Shown here one piece after another: positions 58,137 through 64,000 of a stretch of DNA of 64,000 nt. Both the position numbers and the translations under genes were made by a program. Position 1 is the first letter of the stretch. The number at the start of each line of letters is the position of its first letter. Location of the stretch: positions 1 to 64,000 of the forward strand of contig DXAL01000021.1 of the NCBI GenBank assembly GCA_019117125.1. The letters are read 5' to 3'. The notes under the pieces were generated by a model that was not told where the DNA came from, ran no database searches, and saw nothing but the letters and a program-made list of their open reading frames with translations. This DNA is from Candidatus Mediterraneibacter merdipullorum (lineage in GTDB: Bacteria; Bacillota; Clostridia; Lachnospirales; Lachnospiraceae).

Positions 58137-59882
58137 ATGAGCCAGAAGATAGAGAATCTTTTGAACCTCGCGCTGGACGCGACGGCGGAGGAACGGGAGC
58201 GCTCCGGGGAGCTGGAAGTAGGCTATGAGCCGGAAGGGCGGGAATGGGAACTCATCGTCAAGTATTCCGGCGACGTGGAACAGATGCGGGAGACTGCCGT
58301 ATCGGTGACAGAGCTTTTGAACGAGTATGCCATTGTTGTGATAAAGGAGGAGCAGATAGAAGCCTTTGCCGCCCTCCCGGGGGTGGACTTTATCGAAAAG
58401 CCGAAAAGTCTGTATTTCCAGGCGGATGCGGGGAGGAGCGCATCCTGCGTGGATGCGGTGCAGGAACCGCCGCTGGGGCTTGGCGGCCGCGGGGTGCTGG
58501 TGGGCGTTATCGACAGCGGGCTCGATATCGCAAACCCGGATTTCCGCAGGGAAGACGGCACGACGAGGCTGGTATCCTTGTGGGACCAGAGCGTGGAGGG
58601 AAATCCGCCGGAAGGGTACGAAAGAGGGGGCGAGTATACGGCGGAAGAAATCGACCGCCTTATAAAGGATATGGAGGAAGGCACTCTGACCGGCGCCCTC
58701 CCGGGGGCGGACCTGAGCGGGCATGGCACGGCGGTGGCGGGCATTGCCGCAGGGAACGGAAGGGGAAGTGAAGGGGGAAGGTACCGGGGCGTGGCCCCGG
58801 AGGCGGACCTCATCGTGGTGAAGATGGGCGCGCCCCGCCGGGACGGATTCCCCAGGACCACGGAACTGATGCTCGGTGTGGATTATGTGATACGAAAAGC
58901 GCGGATACTCAGGATGCCGGTGGCGGTCAACATCAGCTTCGGAAATACGTATGGCTCTCACGACGGAACGTCACTGGTGGAGCGGTTTCTCAACGACATC
59001 GCGGATACGTGGAAAAATGTCATCTGCGTGGGGAGCGGCAACGAAGGCGCCGCGGCAGGGCATACATCGGGACAGATTGGAGAGGAAGAAGAGGTCACGG
59101 TGGAGTTCGCCGTGCAGGAGCGGGAGCCTTCCCTGAACCTTCAGCTGTGGAAATCCTACGTGGATGAGATGGACATCAGCATCGTGACTCCATCGGGAGA
59201 GCGGGTGGGACCGCTGGAGGAGACGCCCGGTTCCCGGCGGTATCTCGCCGGAGGCACCGAGCTGCTCATCTATTACGGGGAGCCGAAGCCGTACAGTGTG
59301 AAGCAGGAAATTTATTTCTCCTTTCTGCCGGTGGGGTCCTACGTAGACAGCGGCGTCTGGAAGATACTTCTGGAACCGAGGCGCATCGTGGACGGGATAT
59401 ACCAGATGTGGCTCCCGTCCCAGTCCGCGCTGAATGTGGGCACTGCATTCCTGCGTCCGGTCAGCGCCGCCACGCTCACCATACCATCCACAGCGTCGCT
59501 GGTCGTGACGGTGGGGGCATACGATGCCAGGACCCTCTCCTATGCTGATTTTTCCGGCAGGGGACCGACGGGGGTGTATGAGGGGGACGGCTCTCCCAAG
59601 CCCGACCTGGCGGCTCCCGGAGTGGGGGTGAACGCGCCGGTGCCGGGAGGCGGCTACCGCTCCTTTGACGGGACGTCGTTTGCCGTGCCCTTTGTGACCG
59701 GGAGCGCGGCGCTCATGATGGAGTATGCAGTGGTACGGGGAAACGACCCGTATCTGTACGGGGAGAAGGTGAAAGCATACTTAAGGCGCGGAGCGCGGGA
59801 ACTGCCGGGGTACAGCGAGTGGCCGAATGCGCAGCTGGGGTATGGGGCGCTGTGCGTGCGGGACAGTCTGCCGAATGGCTGA
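58137..59882 (+). CDS. Subtilisin-like S8 peptidase, Csp-like
   Basis: Serine peptidase of the subtilase superfamily, 581 residues without a signal peptide, so probably cytoplasmic or spore-associated. The triad is complete: D126 in GVIDSGLD, H196 in SGHGTAVAGIAAG, S514 in FDGTSFAVP; the oxyanion Asn is in GSGNEGA (N302). Residues 1-100 resemble a short prodomain. A large beta-rich insertion (about residues 315-450) sits between the Asn and Ser blocks, as in Clostridium CspB-type germination peptidases (jelly-roll domain). The start ATG follows a GGGGG site lying in a hairpin. The real substrate is unknown, and a germination role is only an analogy. Confidence 0.9.
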   Translation: MSQKIENLLNLALDATAEERERSGELEVGYEPEGREWELIVKYSGDVEQMRETAVSVTELLNEYAIVVIKEEQIEAFAALPGVDFIEKPKSLYFQADAGRSASCVDAVQEPPLGLGGRGVLVGVIDSGLDIANPDFRREDGTTRLVSLWDQSVEGNPPEGYERGGEYTAEEIDRLIKDMEEGTLTGALPGADLSGHGTAVAGIAAGNGRGSEGGRYRGVAPEADLIVVKMGAPRRDGFPRTTELMLGVDYVIRKARILRMPVAVNISFGNTYGSHDGTSLVERFLNDIADTWKNVICVGSGNEGAAAGHTSGQIGEEEEVTVEFAVQEREPSLNLQLWKSYVDEMDISIVTPSGERVGPLEETPGSRRYLAGGTELLIYYGEPKPYSVKQEIYFSFLPVGSYVDSGVWKILLEPRRIVDGIYQMWLPSQSALNVGTAFLRPVSAATLTIPSTASLVVTVGAYDARTLSYADFSGRGPTGVYEGDGSPKPDLAAPGVGVNAPVPGGGYRSFDGTSFAVPFVTGSAALMMEYAVVRGNDPYLYGEKVKAYLRRGARELPGYSEWPNAQLGYGALCVRDSLPNG

Positions 59883-59959
59883 AATGTCCATTACTCATAC
59901 AGAACTTGAAATGTTGGATGGTTTTTTCTACTTGTTTTCGGATAAATTTTGGTACTCTC

Positions 59960-60002
59960 TTGATGAAATTGCCGCCAAACTATATACTATCAATTGATAG
60001 TA
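59960..60002 (+). promoter_or_regulatory. Promoter and palindrome of the antitoxin islet
   Basis: TTGATG (59960-59965), 17-bp spacer, TATACT (59983-59988). The perfect 18-bp palindrome TACTATCAATTGATAGTA (59985-60002) overlaps the -10 and the predicted transcript start, the arrangement expected for autorepression by an antitoxin. Confidence 0.7.
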
Positions 60003-60018
60003 GAAGTACTTGCAGGAG

Positions 60019-60136
60019 GTGATTATCATCTTTCTTAGTATACAATCGAAAAAAGGGGAAGTTACTGCTTTCCTGGATGAATTAAAAATGTTTTTGGAAA
60101 AAGGTGACTTTTAAGATGAAATTTCCATATGCATAA
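60019..60136 (+). pseudogene. Remnant of a probable toxin gene
   Basis: An open stretch from 60019 (GTG) to the TAA at 60112-60114 encodes 31 codons ending QSKKGEVTAFLDELKMFLEKGDF. A perfect AGGAGGTGA ribosome site lies at its 5' end, but there is no ATG at the right distance, only ATT/ATC codons. Right after it, ATG AAA TTT CCA TAT GCA TAA (60116-60136) could be the last codons of the same gene. I read this as a small MqsR-like toxin gene that has lost its start codon and most of its interior, just upstream of the intact antitoxin. A functional tiny peptide is the alternative. Confidence 0.4.
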
Positions 60137-60161
60137 TTGGAGGAGAAAAGGAGGAAGGACA

Positions 60162-61205
60162 ATGAAGACAAGTACTTTAATCAGAAAAGTTCATATGGAT
60201 TGTCCGTTGTGCGGCAAGACACATGAAGTAGAAGAAAGAAAGCGCTTTGCAACACTTGTCATAAAAGGTGAGGAAGTAACCTACGAAGAAAGGTTTTATT
60301 TTTGTGCAAATGCGGATGAAGATGAGAATGAATTTGAAACCGGCTCCATGACAAATACAAATCTTCTCAATGCCCGTAATGCCTACCGTGTAAAACGTGG
60401 ATTGCTTACGTCGGATGAAATCGTTTCAATAAGAGAAAATTACGGTCTGTCACAGGTTGATCTTGCAAGACTGCTGGGATGGGGAGAAGCTACCATATCA
60501 AGATATGAGAGTAAAGCGATTCAGGATGAGGCCTATGATACGATGCTTCGTATTATTAAGGATAATCCGTTGATTGCCCTCGAATTTCTGAAGAAAAATG
60601 CTGTAAAATTTTCTGTTTTGAAAAGAGCGGAAATTAGAGCAAAGATAATAGAAAATCTGGATTCCTACGGAAAAGAGTTTCTGACACGGCAGGCTTTTGA
60701 GGGGGAATATGCTGATTTTGGGGAACCTTCGGATGCCAATGGTTTTGCGGTCCTGGATGTTGATAAAATCGAAGCTATAATCTCATATATCGCTGAGAAT
60801 GTATCTAATCTGTTTAAGGTAAAACTGATGAAAATGCTCTGGTATGTGGATTCTCTTTCCTGTAAACTGTATGGTCACGCTATGACGGGAATGGTTTACA
60901 GGCATAATACGATGGGAGCCCTTCCGGTTGGACATTATAGTCTTATGAATCTGGAAAATCTGAACATTCAAGAGGAAGAAAGTTATAATTATGATTCTAT
61001 GCTGCATATCTATCCGACAAACGGAACGGATTATTCTGTTTTAAGTGAGGATGAGAAAGAAATCATAGATAAGGTAATCAAGAAATTTAAAAATTATAAG
61101 GCAAAAGATATTATTGAATACATGCATAAGGAGAAGGCGTATATTGAGACAAAACCGGGTGATATCATTCCATTTTCTCTGGCAAAAGAAATAAGAAAGT
61201 TCTAA
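60162..61205 (+). CDS. Panacea/SocA-type antitoxin with MqsA-like N-terminus
   Basis: 347-residue protein. Residues 8-60 include one CxxC zinc knuckle (MDCPLCGKTHEVEERKR) and a segment similar to MqsA-type antitoxins. A Cro/C1-type helix-turn-helix follows near residues 85-125 (DEIVSIRENYGLSQVDLARLLGWGEATISRYES). The C-terminal 150 residues match the Panacea (DUF4065, SocA/GepA) domain: VKLMKMLWYVDSLSCKLYG, MTGMVYRHNTMGALPVGHY and DIIEYMHKEKAY. Panacea-domain proteins are known antitoxins that partner many unrelated toxins. Base composition is much more AT-rich than its neighbours, suggesting transfer. GGAGGAAGG precedes the ATG at 60162. The probable autoregulatory palindrome is at 59985-60002. 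Confidence 0.85.
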   Translation: MKTSTLIRKVHMDCPLCGKTHEVEERKRFATLVIKGEEVTYEERFYFCANADEDENEFETGSMTNTNLLNARNAYRVKRGLLTSDEIVSIRENYGLSQVDLARLLGWGEATISRYESKAIQDEAYDTMLRIIKDNPLIALEFLKKNAVKFSVLKRAEIRAKIIENLDSYGKEFLTRQAFEGEYADFGEPSDANGFAVLDVDKIEAIISYIAENVSNLFKVKLMKMLWYVDSLSCKLYGHAMTGMVYRHNTMGALPVGHYSLMNLENLNIQEEESYNYDSMLHIYPTNGTDYSVLSEDEKEIIDKVIKKFKNYKAKDIIEYMHKEKAYIETKPGDIIPFSLAKEIRKF

Positions 61206-61233
61206 GTTCCAGGTATAATGTTCCCACGGTCAG

Positions 61234-61260
61234 GCACTTGCAGAAATGCGAGTGCTTTTC
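61234..61260 (+). terminator. Terminator of the antitoxin gene
   Basis: GCACTTGCA (61234-61242) pairs with TGCGAGTGC (61247-61255) around a GAAA tetraloop, with one G-U pair, followed by TTTTC. Confidence 0.8.
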
Positions 61261-61321
61261 ATATCTGCATCTCCGATACAGGATGACCTCGGAAAAACAT
61301 GGCTCAGAATCGAGAATTTTA

Positions 61322-61350
61322 TTGACAAAACCCGGCGCTTCACCTAAACT
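61322..61350 (+). promoter_or_regulatory. Predicted promoter of the pot operon
   Basis: TTGACA (61322-61327), 17-bp spacer, TAAACT (61345-61350). The leader contains a GC-rich inverted repeat (CCGCCC/GGGCGG at about 61380-61398) shortly before the potA ribosome site. Confidence 0.6.
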
Positions 61351-61418
61351 TATTACGATTACACAAAAGCGGAAAAACCCCGCCCTTTATGCGGGCGGGC
61401 ATGGTAAGGAGAGAAGCC

Positions 61419-62852
61419 ATGAGCGAGAACATCATTGAACTTAAGAATATCAAGAAAGTATTTGACGATACGGTTGTTGTGGACGACTTCAACCTGACCG
61501 TGAAAAAAGGGGAATTCGTCACATTTCTCGGTCCTTCGGGCTGCGGCAAGACCACGACCCTGCGCATGATCGCGGGGTTTGAATTTCCCACGGAAGGGGA
61601 AATCCTGCTGAACGGGGAGGATATCAGCAAACTCCCGCCGAACCGGCGCCCGATCAACACGGTGTTCCAGCGGTACGCCCTGTTCCCCCATCTGAATGTG
61701 TACGACAATGTGGCGTTCGGGCTGAACTTAAAGAAGCTCCCCAAGGCGGCTGTCAATGAGAAAGTGAAGCATGTGCTGGAAGTGGTGGACCTGGAAGGGT
61801 TTGAGAAGCGGCGCATTTCCACGCTCTCCGGCGGGCAGCAGCAGCGCATCGCCATCGCCCGCGCCATCGTAAACGAGCCGGACATCCTCCTGCTCGACGA
61901 GCCTCTGGGCGCGCTGGACTTGAAGATGAGGAAGGAGATGCAGCTGGAGCTCAAAGCCATGCATGAGCAGCTCGGCATCACATTCATCTATGTGACCCAC
62001 GACCAGGAGGAAGCGCTGACCATGTCGGACAAGGTCGTTGTTATGTCAGACGGCATGATCCAGCAGACAGGCACGCCGGAGGAAATCTACAACGAGCCGA
62101 CTAACGCGTTCGTGGCGGACTTTATCGGAGAGAGCAATATCTTTGAGGGGCGTATGACTGCCTCCAAGACGGTGGGATTCTGCCATGCACAGTTCCCGTG
62201 TGTGGACAATGTGCCTAGGGATACCAGGGTGGACGTCGTCATCCGTCCGGAGGATGTACTCATCACGAGACCGGGGGACGGACAGATAACCGGCGTCGTG
62301 GACTCGACGGTATTTAAAGGCATGTATTATGAGATTACCGCGCTGTGCGGGGACAATGAGATTGTCATACAGACGACAAAAAATGTGCGTCCGGGTGAAG
62401 AAATCGGGATGTGCATTGAGCCGGACGGCATCCATGTCATGCCGGCGGGCGTCCTTGTCAATGTTTTTGACGGGGTTATCACAAAAGACGGACGTGTGGC
62501 GTTCGCAGGCGGCGAATATCTGTGCGACCTGACCCAGCTCGTGGAGGGCGCGGGGCAGCAGGAAGACAGTTCTGTAGTCACAGCGGACGGCGGCAGCATC
62601 GACCTTGCAGGCACTCCCGTGACCGTGGAGATTCCGGTAAAGGCGGTGTCCATGAGCGATGAGCAGAGGGAGTACCGGGCGTCCGGAAATATCATCTCGT
62701 TCATTTATAAAGGAAACCACTACAACTACACGGTGCGCACGGATACGGAAGAAGATTTCGTGCTGGATGAGGACGACCTGTGGAACGAAGGCGACCATGT
62801 CAGCCTGATGATTCCCAGGGAAGAGATACGATTGAAGAGAAAGCAGGTATGA
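61419..62852 (+). CDS. potA: Spermidine/putrescine ABC transporter ATPase
   Basis: ATPase of the polyamine importer. Walker A GPSGCGKTTTLRMIAG, Q-loop VFQRYALFPHLNVYDNVAFGL, signature LSGGQQQRIAIARAI, Walker B ILLLDEPLGALD, switch histidine VTHDQEEALTMSD. The C-terminal region holds TOBE-type regulatory folds (VVIRPEDVLITRPGDGQITGVV). At 477 residues it is about 100 longer than E. coli PotA, with extra C-terminal sequence ending EIRLKRKQV. The ATG at 61419 follows AAGGAGAG; the upstream in-frame ATG at 61389 lies in the GC-rich leader repeat. It overlaps potB by 4 nt. Confidence 0.94.
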   Translation: MSENIIELKNIKKVFDDTVVVDDFNLTVKKGEFVTFLGPSGCGKTTTLRMIAGFEFPTEGEILLNGEDISKLPPNRRPINTVFQRYALFPHLNVYDNVAFGLNLKKLPKAAVNEKVKHVLEVVDLEGFEKRRISTLSGGQQQRIAIARAIVNEPDILLLDEPLGALDLKMRKEMQLELKAMHEQLGITFIYVTHDQEEALTMSDKVVVMSDGMIQQTGTPEEIYNEPTNAFVADFIGESNIFEGRMTASKTVGFCHAQFPCVDNVPRDTRVDVVIRPEDVLITRPGDGQITGVVDSTVFKGMYYEITALCGDNEIVIQTTKNVRPGEEIGMCIEPDGIHVMPAGVLVNVFDGVITKDGRVAFAGGEYLCDLTQLVEGAGQQEDSSVVTADGGSIDLAGTPVTVEIPVKAVSMSDEQREYRASGNIISFIYKGNHYNYTVRTDTEEDFVLDEDDLWNEGDHVSLMIPREEIRLKRKQV

Positions 62853-63652
62853 CTATGAAGAGATTGCGTTTCAGCAGGAAACAGCTTTGCATCCCCTATG
62901 CCCTGTTCCTGTTCTGCTTTGTGATACTGCCTCTCGCAGTCATCATTTATTACGCGTTTACAGACGGGAGCGGAAGGCTCTCCCTGGACAATCTCGTCCG
63001 GTTCTTTACGAACGGGAACACCATCGGGACGCTCTGCTACAGTCTGGCGGTGGCGGTGGCGGTGACGGCTGTCTGTCTGCTCATCGCCTATCCGACGGCA
63101 TATGTGCTGGCCAGGAGCGGACTGAAGAAAGGTCCGGTCCTTCTGATGCTCTTTATCATGCCCATGTGGATTAACTTTACATTGAGGCTGACGGCTCTGA
63201 AGGAAATCCTGACGATACTGGAGGGCAATCTGTCCCTGCATCCGTTCCTGAACACGGTGATTGCGATGACCTATGATTTCCTTCCGTTTATGATACTGCC
63301 GCTCTATACCACGCTGCTGCAGCTGGACCAGAGCCTGGTCGAGGCGGCTGCGGATTTGGGAGCGGGACCGGTCCAGGTCTTCCTCCGGGTCACCCTGCCG
63401 CTGTCCATGCCGGGCATCGCCAGCGGCATTACGATGACGTTCCTTCCTGCCATGACGAACTATGTCATCCTGGATATGATGTACAACAGTACCTACATCA
63501 TGGGCTCGCTCATCGGCAGTTACTTCAATATCTATGACTGGAACAACGGTTCCATGATATCCCTCATCCTGTTCGCGCTCATCTGCATTGTATCGCTTGT
63601 GACGGACAGAGAGGACGGGGACGGAGCCGGGAACAGGGGGGCAGTGCTGTGA
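62849..63652 (+). CDS. potB: Spermidine/putrescine ABC transporter permease PotB
   Basis: Inner-membrane permease, 267 residues, about six membrane segments. The EAA loop is present as SLVEAAADLGAGPVQVFLRVTLPLSMPGI. Other PotB features include PLAVIIYYAFTDGSG and FIMPMWINFTLRLTALKEIL. The start is the ATG overlapping the potA stop (ATGA); an ATG two codons later (62855) is possible. Its stop overlaps the potC start (TGATG). Confidence 0.93.
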   Translation: MTMKRLRFSRKQLCIPYALFLFCFVILPLAVIIYYAFTDGSGRLSLDNLVRFFTNGNTIGTLCYSLAVAVAVTAVCLLIAYPTAYVLARSGLKKGPVLLMLFIMPMWINFTLRLTALKEILTILEGNLSLHPFLNTVIAMTYDFLPFMILPLYTTLLQLDQSLVEAAADLGAGPVQVFLRVTLPLSMPGIASGITMTFLPAMTNYVILDMMYNSTYIMGSLIGSYFNIYDWNNGSMISLILFALICIVSLVTDREDGDGAGNRGAVL

Positions 63653-64000
63653 TGAAAAAAGGAATGTCTTATCTGTGGCTTATACTGGTCGCGATGTTTA
63701 TGTATGTGCCGGTCCTCGTGCTGGCGTTCTACAGCTTTACGGATTCCACGACCATCGGTGCGGTGCGCGGGTTCTCGATGCAGAATTATGTGACGCTCTT
63801 TACGCTCGACGAACTGAAGTCCATGATTGCGGGCACCCTGCTCCTTGCCGTAGGCGCTGCGCTCATTGCGTCTCTGCTCGGGACGCTGGGGGCTGTGGGA
63901 GCTTTTTATTCCGGCGCTTTTTCGCGGAAGGTGATAGAGACGGCGAACCGCGTCCCCGTGGTGAATGCGGATGTGGTGACCGCGTTTTCCATCTGCATCC
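63652..64000 (+). CDS. potC: Permease PotC, cut by the window end
   Basis: The first 116 codons of the second polyamine permease. The N-terminus is a membrane segment (YLWLILVAMFMYVPVLVLAFYSF) followed by SMQNYVTLF, a second segment (TLLLAVGAALIASLLGTLGAVGAFY) and the typical ANRVPVVNADVVTAFSICI region. The gene continues past base 64000. It is coupled to potB by a 1-nt overlap. The binding protein potD is expected next. Confidence 0.9.
   Translation, partial: MKKGMSYLWLILVAMFMYVPVLVLAFYSFTDSTTIGAVRGFSMQNYVTLFTLDELKSMIAGTLLLAVGAALIASLLGTLGAVGAFYSGAFSRKVIETANRVPVVNADVVTAFSICI

Noticed and set aside
59884-59997. 37-codon frame after the subtilase (starts MSITHTELEM)
   Set aside because: It has no ribosome site, lies upstream of the islet promoter, ends inside the palindrome and resembles nothing I know. 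It may be a relic, but I cannot support it as a gene.

Overview
The window looks like a chromosomal segment from a strictly anaerobic, fermentative Clostridia-class Bacillota, most likely a Lachnospiraceae-type gut commensal. Supporting points are a pyruvate:ferredoxin oxidoreductase, a flavodiiron oxygen/NO reductase fused to rubredoxin and its reductase, a phosphofructokinase with pyrophosphate-type active-site residues, a PASTA Ser/Thr kinase/phosphatase pair, a DAP-type MurE and AGGAGG ribosome sites throughout. Base composition is fairly GC-rich by eye. The clear exception is an AT-rich islet near 59.9-61.2 kb. Most of the window is ordinary core chromosome. I see no prophage, insertion sequence, CRISPR array or rRNA.

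Layout. 0.3-9.3 kb: tex, a HAD phosphatase, a J-domain co-chaperone, rpiB, a CmpB-like membrane protein with an 11-residue coiled-coil repeat, nth, and the flavodiiron fusion. 9.5-12.1 kb: tRNA-Gly abutting a glycerate kinase, with a CdaR-type regulator beside it. 12.3-13.7 kb: a DUF624 membrane protein and xpt, followed by about 740 bp of gene-free, repeat-rich DNA. 14.4-29.2 kb: one long tightly packed housekeeping run (murE, priA, def, fmt, a zinc peptidase, rsmB, rlmN, PPM phosphatase, PASTA kinase, rsgA, rpe, thiN, ychF). 29.3-31.9 kb: lgt, a small membrane protein, a divergent second Lgt-like protein and a small HTH protein. 32-35.8 kb: nifJ and a candidate small RNA. 35.9-38.3 kb: a DUF4143-type ATPase and an AraC regulator on the minus strand.

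38.6-48.9 kb is an L-fucose module: fucI, an FGGY kinase (fuculokinase role), a LacI regulator, a complete sugar ABC importer (permease, double ATPase, permease, lipoprotein) and the mutarotase fucU. The importer has a consensus promoter flanked by two related operators. No fuculose-phosphate aldolase is present, so the pathway must be completed elsewhere. 49-54 kb: an unknown protein, then secG-rnr-smpB, a zinc NUDIX hydrolase and a hemerythrin. 54.1-56.6 kb: a glycosyltransferase, then a Crp/Fnr regulator divergent from a two-cluster ferredoxin protein and sharing a well-placed palindrome with it. 56.8-59.9 kb: PPi-type phosphofructokinase and a cytoplasmic subtilase. 59.9-61.2 kb: an AT-rich islet with a Panacea/SocA-type antitoxin behind what looks like an eroded toxin gene. 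61.4-64 kb: the start of a potABC spermidine/putrescine importer, cut by the window end.

The most interesting non-coding signals are the candidate small RNA after nifJ, the fucose importer operators, the Crp/Fnr divergent promoter, the islet palindrome over its -10 box, several tandem repeats in gene gaps and a dispersed hairpin element. Calls rest on reading motifs by eye. Promoters and terminators are predictions, and no database search was possible.
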